NCBI GenBank assembly: GCA_022575985.1
Contig: JAKSXM010000123.1
Location: 372,001-436,000, forward strand
From: Anagrus nilaparvatae
Lineage: Eukaryota > Arthropoda > Insecta > Hymenoptera > Mymaridae
Length of the DNA stretch: 64,000 nt
Direction: 5' to 3'
Shown here: piece after piece, positions 1 to 10,900 of the stretch
Layout of the letters: the number at the start of each line of letters is the position of its first letter
How positions within the stretch are numbered: the first letter of the stretch is position 1
The notes under the pieces: model-generated
Seen by the model: only the letters and a program-made list of their open reading frames with translations
Database searches by the model: none
Told to the model about the DNA's origin: nothing
Program-made: the position numbers and the translations under genes

Positions 1-352
1 TTTTTAACATTTTTTTAAGTAGAACCATAAAAAATGACGGTCGATTGTAAATTTTAAGGTCTCTTTTTATTTATTAGGACATTATTTATCAACTCATAAA
101 AAAAAATATCTAAGTTTTGTATTTTAAATGCTTTTTTTTCATTTTTTTAAATTCCCCATAAGAGCCTGTGTTAATTTTTTTTTTGTTTATTTATTTACTC
201 AAAAACTGTGCGGTCAATTATAAAAAAAAAAAATACGTGTAAAATTAAATTATATTTACTTCACTTTCTCCAAGTTTTAGCTTTTTTTTTGCATTTTGAT
301 TCGGACGTACGTAAGACCTTAAGCCTTAAGAAAAATAATATATATATATTTT
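1..352. other. AT-rich anonymous sequence
   Basis: No coding potential or recognisable repeat boundary is visible. The stretch is dominated by T and A runs. It ends where the TTGGTTCCTC start of the monomer-repeat element begins. Confidence 0.5.
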
Positions 353-465
353 GGTTCCTCAAAGAGGAACCATTGTGTTAGGTCAAAATTTGATTTTCTA
401 TTTTTTGGCATATAAGCACGTTTTGGGACCCCAGGAAACTAAAAAACCTGTTTTTAAAAAAAGTC

Positions 466-469
<4 letters not shown>

Positions 470-507
<38 letters not shown>
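470..507. repeat. (TG)n microsatellite
   Basis: An uninterrupted TG dinucleotide run lies just inside the left end of the monomer-repeat element. The second element copy has a shorter TG run at the same relative place (about 5568-5585), so the run belongs to the element. Confidence 0.9.
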
Positions 508-510
<3 letters not shown>

Positions 511-1068
511 ATGTATGTAATCGGTGATATTTCACAAATATTATGGAATTAAGACCTAATTTTTTTTTCAAAAATTTTTTCACCAAAAAAGCTCGAGGTA
601 CTTTTTTTTTTTTTTTGATTTGGATGTAATACCTCATTTATTTCCATGAAACTACTTATATTTGAAAGTATGGTTTTTACATGATATCTCGAATCGGATA
701 CTTAATTTTCTGAAAATTTTTTTTCTAAAATTTTTTTCACAAAAAAAAACAAAAAATACAAATTTTTTTTTTCTTTTTGGACGTAGTACCTAATTTATTT
801 CCATGGAAGTACTAGTTTTAAGAACCTTGTTTATTGTTATTTTTTGGATCTGATACTTAATTTTTTCAAAATTTTTTTTGTCAAAATGAAAAAAATAGAA
901 AAATAAAAAAAAATGCAAAATTTTTTTTTTTTTTTGGGTGTAATACCTCATTTAATTCTATGAAAGTACTAATATCTGAAAATATTATAACTAGTGATAT
1001 TTCAAAACTATTATCGAATTAAGATCTAATTTTTTTTTCAAACATTTTTTTATCAAAAAATCTCAAAC

Positions 1069-1080
1069 CCCCCCCCCCCT
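1069..1080. repeat. poly-C tract inside the monomer array
   Basis: A run of about a dozen C followed directly by a T run lies between monomers C1 and A2. The equivalent site between C2 and A3 (near 1538-1545) has a shorter C run. Confidence 0.7.
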
Positions 1081-2816
1081 TTTTTTTTTAATTTGGATGT
1101 AATACATCATTTATTTCCATGAAAGTACTTATATTTGAAAGTATAGTTTTCAAATGATATCTCGAATCGGATACTTAATTTTCTGAAAATTTTTTTTCTA
1201 AAATTTTTTTCACAAAAAAATACAAAAAATACAAATTTTTTTTTCTTTTTGGACGTAGTACCTAATTTATTTCCATGGAAGTACTAGTTTTAAGAACCTT
1301 GTTTATTGTTATTTTTTGGATCTGATACTTAATTTTTTCAAAATTTTTTTTGTCAAAATGAAAAAAAAAGAAAAATAAAAAAAACTGCAATATATTTTTT
1401 TTTTTTGGTGTAATACCTCATTTAATTCTATGAAAGTACTAATATCTGAAAATATTGTAACTAGTGATATTTCAAAACCATTACCGAATTAAGACCTAAT
1501 TTTTTTTTCAAACATTTTTTTATCAAAAAATTTCAAACCCCCCCTTTTTTTTATTTTGGATGTAATACCTCATTTATTTCCATGAAAGTACTTATACTTG
1601 AAAGTATGGTTTTTACTCGATATCTCGAATCTGATACTTAATTTTTTGAAAATTTTTTTCCTAAAATTTTTTTCACAAAAATATACAAAAAATACGAAAT
1701 TTTTTTTTCTTTTTGGACGTAGTTCCTAATTTATTTCCATGGAAGTACTAGTTTTAAGAACCTCGTTTACAGTAATTTTTTGGAATTGATACTTAATTTT
1801 TTCAAAATTTTTATTCTCTAAATTAAAAAAAAAAAAAAATAAAAAAAATTGCAATATTTTTTTGGTGTAATACCTCGTTTAATTCTATGAAAGTACTAAT
1901 ATTTTAAAATATTGTAACCAGTGATATTCCAAAACAATTATCGAACGAATACCTAACTTTTTTTTCCAAAAATTTTTTTATTAAAAAAATCTCAAAATAC
2001 TTTTTTTTTTTAATTTGGATGTAATACCTCATTCATTTCCATGAAAGTACTTATACTTGAAAGTATGGTTTTTACTCGATATCTTGAATCTGATAATTAA
2101 TTTTTTGAAAATTTTTTTCTCCAAAATCTTCGTTACAAAAAAATTCATAAAACATCAAATTTATTTTTCGTATTTGACATATCTAATTTATTTTAATGAG
2201 AGTAAAAGTTTTAGAAATTTAGTTTATAGTAATTTTTTGTATCCGATCACAATTTTTTTTTTTATTTTGATATAAATTATAACACACAAGAAAAAATGAT
2301 GGAAATCTTGCCTCTTTTTGACTTCCTCGGATTATTTTGTTCGTTGCTATGTTTATTGATGTATGCAGCTTAATGAAATTATAAACAATAATAAACAGCC
2401 TAAAAATATTAAATGGTTATGTTTGCATTTTAAAATTAAGATGCCAACCATTTTAAAATTAAGTTGCCAACCATTTCTTTGACAAAACAAAAAAATCATG
2501 TTACTCAATATTTTAATTATTAAGGGATAAAATTTTTTGAAATAATAACAGCCTTTACGAGCAAATTTTATTAAGGGATAATTATATATTCTAATAAAAT
2601 TTTACAAAAAAATAATAAAATTAGCTTTTTATTTTAATAAAATTAGCAATCCATGGACGCTAGAATTTTTACTTTAATAACAAAATGATCTTAATGGTCT
2701 ACTTTACCTAGTAAAAAAGAAAAATGTATGTATAATTGCATGATTGTAATCAATAATATTTATTGCATATTGAAGACCATTGTTTGAGGAACCTCAGTGC
2801 CAGCTAGTTGGCAGGG

Positions 2817-3539
2817 TATTTTTTTTTTTTAGATGATCCTAAGTTTTCAAATTAATAAATTTTAATTATATACGTTACAAAATTTGTTATATTTACACCT
2901 TCTGCTTATCAAATACAATTATTTAATTAATTTAATGTCAAATTAATCATTTTAATATAATTTAAAATTTTATATGATAACCTATGAATTCTAAATGTTC
3001 AAGCACTTTTCCACTCTCTACATACTCATTATATTTCAAAACAATATTATATGTATATTACTTTCTTTTTTTTTATTTAATAAAGGTGAATTTCTTTTTA
3101 TTTTCTGGCCTAAGTTCAACTGCCTTATCATATTACCTATGATTCGCCTTCTGCCAAATTGTTTGTTCTTGCTGTTATTTGTAAGACTGGCTCATACTGG
3201 TTCCATAATGACGATCGATATCGAGGTTTTAATCTTTACTTTTTATTTTAGGAATTTTCACTTTGGAACTTATTTTTTTGGGGAAAAATAATACGTTGGA
3301 AAAAAAGGGTTTGGTAAAAATTATAGTTTGGAAAAAAATCCCATTGGGAAAAAAAGATTTGAAAAAATGTGGCCAGATCTTTTTTTGTGTTATCTATTTA
3401 ACGTCGATAAGTCCTGGCATGGAACCCTTTTTCGATACAGTTTTTATTCTTCATATAGGTCTATGGAATTTCCTGCCAGATTTTTAGAATTATGATTTTT
3501 AAAATATATCGAATACGATTTCCTGCCCGTTGCGCGGCT
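2817..3539. other. Anonymous AT-rich sequence
   Basis: A 98-codon open frame at 2995-3291 and a 74-codon frame at 3263-3487 are present. Neither shows a recognisable domain, a splice context or a plausible composition. I see no gene here. Confidence 0.4.
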
Positions 3540-3755
3540 GAGGAAATTGAGGTTTCTCGCTACTGCAGCAGAAAAATTGTATACGTCCCTTATTCATAAA
3601 TAAAGAATGTCCCAAATCGCAGTTTACCATCCTCGTAAGTTACGTGCGATTTGGGCCATTTTTTACTTTTCTGGACACGAGTCGTAAATATACTATTTTT
3701 CATAAAAAAGTCAGGTTTTTCGTTTAGCAGCGAAATCTCAATAATTTAGATTTAT
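3540..3755. repeat. Short foldback (MITE-like) sequence
   Basis: The left arm around AATTGAGGTTTCTCGCT (from about 3548) is complementary to the right arm around AGCGAAATCTCAATAATT (to about 3749). Inside is a second inverted repeat, CCCAAATCGCA near 3611 and TGCGATTTGGG near 3646. No ORF is present. The superfamily is not assignable by eye. Confidence 0.55.
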
Positions 3756-3766
3756 CTATGTGGCCG

Positions 3767-3827
3767 GAGATCTCTGGAGATCTCTGAAAATTCAAATAGA
3801 TCTAAATAGATCTTCAGAGATCTGTGG
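3767..3827. repeat. Cluster of AGATCT-type palindromes
   Basis: Five or six AGATCT or near-identical palindromic hexamers occur within 60 bp. Similar clusters occur at about 5285-5320 and in the ends of the palindrome at 26128-28484. Confidence 0.5.
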
Positions 3828-3861
3828 AATAAAAAAAAAATTATAAAAATTTATAAATGTC

Positions 3862-4045
3862 ATTTAAAACCATTAAATGAAGGTATTAAAGGATAATTTG
3901 ATTTTTTTTATGCGTTTTGAATACCTTTAAGAAAATAGGACCTGGTAAATGAATATAAAATTTCAATGAAGCTATTAATGGATAAATTTGATTTTCTTAG
4001 GCGTTTTAAATAACTTCAAGGAAATAGGACCTGCTTAATGAATGA
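3862..4045. repeat. Two-copy tandem duplication, ~89 bp
   Basis: A segment containing GGATAATTTGATTT, GCGTTTT and AAATAGGACCTG (from 3891) is repeated with substitutions from 3980. The two copies are clearly diverged, so the duplication is not recent. Confidence 0.6.
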
Positions 4046-4429
4046 AAAATGTCAAAGTACTTAAATACTTAGAATTTTATTAACAACTTATTATTTAACA
4101 TGCTTTACTTTTAAATTTGAACGCTTTTTTTCACATTAATAAATAATTGAATATAATTTTTATATCATTTTATTAAAGATATCTTAAGGAGACTTGAAAT
4201 TTTAAATTTAATTTGAAATTATCAAAACAATGTAATCATTACAATATACATTTTCTTTTTGATTTTATCACATTTTTTTAATTTTATTTACTAAAAAAAT
4301 TTTATAATTTCATAACTAATTTATTACCTATTTGACATGTTTTGTCTTATCTACTTATTTCAATGTTAAAAAAAAAATTATAATATATTTTGATTAAATT
4401 AATATCATCGCTAAAATGGCTGTTGGTTT

Positions 4430-4990
4430 TTATTACGCATTGTAATTTCATAAATAACACAAATTTGAATGAAATCGACCAATTTATGCTGAACATCAAA
4501 GTACCACCAACTTTTCATCGACTGTCCAGAAAAATTGTCAGAATTTCCTGATTACAAGGCAAATGAATGGCGTAATTGGTTTCTGTATTATTCTTTACCA
4601 ATTCTTAGAAAATATTTACCATAAAATTATTTCCAGCACTGGCTGTTATTAGCTGTAGGAATATTTCTACTCAACAAAGATCAAATATTTCATCAAAACA
4701 TTCAATTAGCAGACCAATGCTTACAAAAATTTAATTCTAAAATTTTTTTTAAAAATTGCAAACAAATTAAAACTTCAGATTTAATATGATTGTGGGAAAT
4801 GTAAGGTATTGTTGAATAACTATAAAGATGAGAAAAAATCAGATAATATTAGAAATCTTAATGAAAATAATTTAAATAAATATTTGAAGTTTGAAGAAAT
4901 AACATTAGCAAGAACTTTTTGTAAAACAGATGGATTTTTATACATGACCGATACAAAATAAATAATATTTTACACATAAAAAATTTACAA
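4430..4990 (+). pseudogene. Decayed DNA-transposon transposase-like ORF
   Basis: Reading the plus strand across stops and a frameshift gives coding-like text. It contains IKVPPTFHRLSRK, then SEFPDYKANEWRNWFLYYSL, a stop, and NYFQHWLLLAVGIFLLNKDQ followed by IQLADQCLQKF. The pattern of an Asn-Glu-Trp-Arg block followed by YYSLPIL and QHWLLL resembles, from memory, the C-terminal region of transposase-like ORFs (DUF4218-type) carried by arthropod DNA transposons. At least one in-frame TAA near 4620 and one frameshift near 4537 show that it is dead. A further coding-like piece (about 4813-4960) follows. Homology is inferred from memory, not from a search. Confidence 0.45.
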
Positions 4991-5267
4991 AGGATGCAAA
5001 ACAAATAGCTATACGGTCGAGATAAAAACTGAAAATCAATTAGAATTAACATTTTTTTAAATAATATGCTATTTTTTGTACAAAGATTTTTATTTTTTTG
5101 TTTTCAATTTCTTAAGTACTGTCGAATATAAGAGACTTTTAATATCTGATTTAAATATTTTAGTTTCTAATACTTTACCTGCGAAGGTATTAGGGTCAAG
5201 AATTGAGTTTCGTGATTTTACTAATAAATAAAAATAAAAAATTTAGTACTTTTTAGCGTAATAATTC

Positions 5268-5325
5268 CCGCGTAGAAATAAAAAAGATCTTGATAAGATC
5301 TTTTAAAGATCTTGAAGTTTGTCGT
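5268..5325. repeat. Possible solo end of the CCCACGT palindrome family
   Basis: TTCCCGCGTAGAAATA followed by clustered AAGATCTT palindromes resembles the terminal sequence CCCACGTAAAAAATTATTAA plus AGATCTT palindromes of the element at 26128-28484. It is short and diverged. Confidence 0.3.
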
Positions 5326-5432
5326 TATTTTGTCTTAATTTCGTCTTGAAAATGTCTTGGAAATGAAACAAATCAAGACGTTCATCTCTAAGACTAAATA
5401 TCTTAATTTATCTTAACTTTGTCTTAAATTTT

Positions 5433-6257
5433 TTGGTTCCTCAATGAGATAGGTGAGATATTGAGATAGGTGAGGTATTGTGATAGGTTAAATTTTGATT
5501 TTTGATTTTTTGGCATATAAGCACGTTTTGGGACCTCAGGAAGCTAAAAAACCAGTTTTTAAAAAAAGTATGTGTGTGTGTGTGTATGTAACCGGTGAAA
5601 TTTCACAACCATTATGGAATTAAGACCTTATTTTTTTTTCAAAAATTTTTTTATCAAAATATCTCAAACTACTTTTTTTTTTTTTTAATTTGGATGTAAT
5701 ACCTCATTTATTTCCATGAAAGTACTTATATTTGAAAGTACGATTTTGACTCGATATGTCGAATCTGATAATTAATTTTTTGAAAATTTTTTTCCCAAAA
5801 TTTTCGTCACAAAAAAATACAAAAAACACCAAATATTTTTTTCTTTTTGGACGTAGTACCTAATTTATTTCTATGAAAGTACTAGTTTTAGAAACTTCTT
5901 TTATAGTAATTTTTTGAATCTGATACCGAATTTTTTCAAAATTTTTTCAAAATTTTTTCCTCAAAATTAAAAAAACAAAAAAATTCAAAAAACTACAATA
6001 TTTTTTTTTTTTTTGATGCAATACTTCAATTAGTTCCGTGAAATTACTTATATTTGAAAATATGGTTTTTACTCGATATATCGAATCGGATTGTTAATTT
6101 TTTAAAAATTAGTTCCAAAATTTTTGATAAATAACAAAAGCTTTTAATAGTTAATAGAAATGTATGTATGATTGCATGCGCAATCGGTGATATCAGTGGC
6201 ATATTAATGTATTAAGCTCATTGTTTGAGGAACCATAGTGCCAGCTAGTTGGCAGGG
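5433..6257. repeat. Repeat element copy 2 (short version)
   Basis: This copy has the same left start (TTGGTTCCTCAA) and a closely matching left flank (GGCATATAAGCACGTTTTGGGACC). It has the same right end (TTTGAGGAACC, TGCCAGCTAGTTGGCAGGG) as 353-2816. Only about three ~155-bp monomers lie between the ends: A near 5692, B near 5850 and a third near 6014. The (TG)n tract near 5570 is short. Copy 1 therefore appears to have expanded its internal A-B-C trimer, or this copy lost it. Confidence 0.8.
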
Positions 6258-7883
6258 TATTTTTTTTTATTTTTAGTGCATAAAAGTGTTGTAAAGACAA
6301 GAAATAAAAATAAAAAAAATTTACAGTTTTATAAAAGTTTTATAAATATTTGGTGATTTTATGGATACATAAAATATAGATTACGTTTGAATTATATTCT
6401 TAATTTTTGATAAAATTTTTAAAATAGAGCATTGCATGTAATAAAATATTAAAAACTCACATTTTTAAAATCATAATTTTATTTAAAATATAATATTTTT
6501 TTCTTTTTGCTTGTTTATTTATATATTTTTTTTACAAAATCAAATTTCTAAAATGAAAAATCGATTGCAAAGGTATATAAAAACAGACGATTTTTATATT
6601 AAATTACAATTTACACAATTTATAAAGAGAAAAATAGATATAATTTTTTTTTCTATTTACAATTTTATGTCTCTTATAGAAAAAATATTTTTATTAAACA
6701 AATTACTGCTTAAAACTAATAGTATTTGTACTATTTTATACTACCAAAATACATATTTTTAAAAACTTTATACAATGAAAATTACACTTATTATACTTTT
6801 TTTTCAGTATTTAAGATTCTATTCTTTGTTTTTTATAGGAATTTATGTTTTATTGAATAATTCCATGCAGTTATAAATATTTTATAATTTTTTATTTAAT
6901 AATCGTTTGGATAACACAATTAATAATATTATTGCCGTTTTATTTCAAGATTCAAAAAAATTTTTTGGCTAAGTTATCTGCATATGAAAATTCTAGTAAA
7001 AATCAAAATTTTGAAAATTTGGTTCTAATTTTAGTTGTGTTTTTTTTTTACTTAATTTATACTTTAAAACCTTATGTGTCACCGATTGTTACCAACACTG
7101 AAAGAAAAGCTGAATGCCGAAACCGGAATTTCGGTTATGGTAAACGGATTTTTATTTATTTGTTAAACTGTTAAAATGTCAAATAAAATTAAAAAAAGTT
7201 AATATAAATAATTGTTGTTATCTAGTTAATTATCAAATAATTTTTTGAAATTTTTGTCATTTGCAGCAGAAAATTGGAATTCCGATTACAGGAACTGGAA
7301 TTTCATTTGTGGATTTTTTCTAAAGACACTCTAAAAATTGAAATTTAGTCTAAAATTATTACTTAATCATTGATTAAACAGCCCCACAAAAAAAAGTTTG
7401 GTTACAAAAGTGCAACTATGATTTTCGTTAATATTTTTCGACTCTGAAAACGAATCTGAAGTCAGGCTTTTTCCGTATACCCCCAAAATTTTTGGGTGAA
7501 ACCTTGCAAGATTTTTCTATGTACTTTTCGATGCTAAAGCCAAATCTGCAGTAAAATTCTGCAATACATCAGGATAATTTAGCACTACGAACCTTGTGTC
7601 CAAAAACTTAGAATTGTTAAGAAAATCGAAAAATACAGCAATAATATTATTTAAACGTAACGATTGTTATGATATGCAAATCACTGATTACGCTAATTTT
7701 TTACAATATTATGAAATTATTCATTATATTAATTATAACATTATATCACAATATTTTATGAATAACAAAACAAAATAATAAATAAATGATAGTATATTTG
7801 TGCTTTAAATATTGGAATAATTGATAATACAGATTCTATCAGTCTGCCAAACTTAACAAATTGAACAACTAAATCTAATTTTT
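6258..7883. other. Intergenic AT-rich sequence downstream of the V-ATPase gene
   Basis: Open frames of 60-83 codons at 6511, 6932 and 7596 are low-complexity and unsupported. Imperfect inverted motifs around CCGGAATTTCGG (about 7120-7315) may be a degenerate foldback. Nothing else is identified. Confidence 0.4.
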
Positions 7884-7983
7884 TTATTCTTCAAGTACAT
7901 CTTCAGCATCCATAATGGTTTTGAAACAGAATGGTTGAAAAGCAAATCCTTCTCCTTTGTAAAATTTACTCATAAATTCGACC
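7884..7983 (-). CDS. V-ATPase a, exon 13 (terminal)
   Basis: The exon completes Trp808 and encodes [18 protein letters not shown], then [14 protein letters not shown] and [14 protein letters not shown] is the conserved cytosolic tail. AATAAA overlaps the stop codon, but the used poly(A) site is not determinable. Confidence 0.95.
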
Positions 7984-10900
7984 CTAAAAAATAAAAAATA
8001 AATTTTTTACAACCAAGTTGGTACTGAAAATATATCCAAATTTTATTTCTTACCAATGAAGACGTAATGTGTGTAAAAATGCTGAAAGGCCTTCCATCAT
8101 TACAAGAATAGCTAAAGTAAAAAGCGCCCAAGCAGCAAAAGTAAAGAATAAAACAATTGATTTAACATATTGACCTTCCTCAGCCTTGAAACCAGCTGAT
8201 AATACCATTTGCCATAAGACATCAGATAATTGAGCGTGAGCTAACGATAAGGCCCACAACCTTAAATATGAGGCAGTGTGTGATATGGTTGATAGAACGT
8301 ATTCAATTGTGTGGATACCCTGATGAATCATTAATTCACTAAATGTTTCTTCTTCTTCATGTGTATTAGTACTTGCTGGTATCGTTACATCATAGGATTG
8401 AAGCTCCATTTCTTGTGAAACAGAACCGTTTGTCTGAATAAAGAAATTTTGAAATTTATACAAATGTTTTTGTGAAGTCAATCATGTAGCTTAAAAATAA
8501 CTTACATAAATTTTTGGTCTCCGACTCCTGTTTTTAAAATGAGTATATACAGGTTTACCAAAAAGAAGAACAGGAATACATAAAACACCAACAACCAATA
8601 ATATTATCTGAACAAAATATTGATTCGGAAACATGAATACAGTAACACATTTATCTGCTGGCTCAGAAGTACCAAATAATATCATGTTTATAAACGTTAT
8701 TAAAATCGATGGGGCACAACATTCGTGATGTGTTATGTCTAAACAACAGAATAAATAAATTGTTAGAACAAAAGTGATTAAAAATAGAATTGAAAATTAT
8801 TTTATACTTTACCTCCCTTTGCAGCACCATATAATACCCATTTTATAAACATTAAAGCAACTAAATAACCAAATAATATAGTTAAAAATATCACTTCTGG
8901 TAAAAATTCCAAAAAGAAAGATGCATATCTTTTAAAATGCCTGAAAAAAAAAATTATATTTTATTTGGGTACATCCTGATAAAATTGGTAAATTAAAATT
9001 TTTTTCTACACAAAATTAGTTTCAATTTAGTTTAATTTTTATCTACAATTAAGTAAGTTTATACTTTTTGACTTTGAAAATTAGTTTTAATGATCTTTGC
9101 TGATCTAGCCATAAGAATTTGAATTTTAAAAAAAAGAAAAACGTGAATTAGACCTGACGTGGAGCCCCGTTTCGTAGACAAATTTTATCCTTGATAGGTC
9201 GATGGAATTTTCCAACGGGTATATATGTTTTTTGGGTCGCTGAACCCGAATATGGTATCAGTTTTTACCGAAAATGGTCCAGTTGCCCGCAATAGGCAAC
9301 TTTCGGTTAATTTTCGGAGATTTTCTTATTTTCGCTAGGGTTACTTATGTTTTTCGAGTCGCTGAACACGAATATGATATCGGTTTTTACCGAAAATGGT
9401 CCAGTTGCCCGCAATAGGCAACTTTTAGTTAATTTTTGGGGATTTTTTTATTTACGCGAGGGTTACTTATGTTTTTCGGGTTTTTAGTAAAAACTGATGT
9501 TATATTCATGTTCAGGGACCCGAAAAACGTAAGTAACAGATGAAAATGTTATAAAACCCGCAAAATAAAAACCTCAAAATTCCTATTTTGAGCAACTGAA
9601 CCATTTTCGGTAAAAACCGATATAATATTCATGTTCGGCAACCTGAAAAACATAAGTAACCCTTGTGTAAATAAAAACATCCCCGAAAATTAATCTAAAG
9701 CTTCCTATTGTGGGCAACTGTACCATTTTCGGTAAAAACCAATATCATATTCGTGTTCAGCGACCCGAAAAACATAAGTAATCCTTGCGAAAATAAAAAA
9801 ATCTCCGAAAATTAACCAAAAGTTGCCTATTGCAGGCAACTGGACCATTTTTGGTAAAAACCGATATCATATTCGTATTCAGCGAGCCGAAAAACATAAG
9901 CAACCCTTGCGAAAATAAAAAAATCTCCGAAAATTAACCAAAAGTTGCCTATTGCAGGCAACTGGACCATTTTTGGTAAAAACCGATATCATATTCGTAT
10001 TCAGCGAGCCGAAAAACATAAGCAACCCTTGCGAAAATAAAAAAATCTCCGAAAATTAACCAAAAGTTGCCTATTGCGGGCAACTGGACCATTTTCGGTA
10101 TAAACTGATATCATATTCGGATTCAGCGACCCAAAAAACATAAATACCCGTTGGAAAATTCCATCGACCTATCAAGGATAAAATTTGTCTATAGACAAAT
10201 TATTATACGAAATGGGGCTCCACGTCAGGTCTAAATTTGAGCCTTTTAATAAAAATAATTTTTTTAAAAATACTTACATAATATTTACAACTTTCATACA
10301 AACTCCAAATATCATATGTACAACACCAAATATAATTGAAAGTTTCATTTTATATGAATTAAGAAACAATATTTTATTATCAGCTAACATCCATACCGGA
10401 TCAATTCCAATTGGATAAGGTGCATTTGCATTATCCCATTTAGGATCTAATAATATTGTTTTATTTGTTCTGACTTTTTCACTTGCATATTTATTACTTT
10501 CATTATTATAATTTGATGCATTCCAACTTGAACCAAAAATATTAACAGATTTTGAAAACAAATCGTTATAAATAATACCAGTGTACATGGAAAATAATCC
10601 CATTAGTAAAATTATGTAACGACCTCCAAAAAATATATTCCAAATTTCATTTGTTGAACGTTTTGACAAAAATTTTTTTTCGTTTAATACCATGAATAAG
10701 GCAAATAAGAATAATATGAAACCTTTAAAATATTAATAATAATTTTTGTATGAATATTTTAAATTGAACTATAATATTAATTTTAAAATTTACCGTGACC
10801 AAAATCTCCGAACATAATACTGAAAAGAAATGGAAACGTGACGATTGTATAAAGTGCTGGATTGGCTTCACGATACGATGCAACTCCATATGCATCAATT

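Larger units (their letters stand above)
353..2816. repeat. Repeat element copy 1: ~155-bp monomers in A-B-C order
   Basis: The left end carries a 19-bp palindrome (GGTTCCTC, AAA, GAGGAACC). The right end carries TTTGAGGAACC followed by the near-palindrome TGCCAGCTAGTTGGCA and GGG. Between them, related monomers begin near 621, 779, 936, 1094, 1251, 1407, 1557, 1715, 1864, 2016 and 2173. Three monomer types alternate: A (GGATGTAATACCTCATTTA), B (GGACGTAGTACCTAATTTA) and C (GGTGTAATACCTCATTTAA). This gives a higher-order period of about 460-470 bp. A (TG)n tract sits in the first, partial C monomer. No ORF is credible. A shorter copy with the same ends lies at 5433-6257, so this is a dispersed element rather than only a local satellite. 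Confidence 0.85.

Noticed and set aside
2995..3291. 98-codon hydrophobic frame as a membrane protein
   Set aside because: Phe/Ile/Leu-rich frames are expected by chance at this base composition, and there is no supporting motif.
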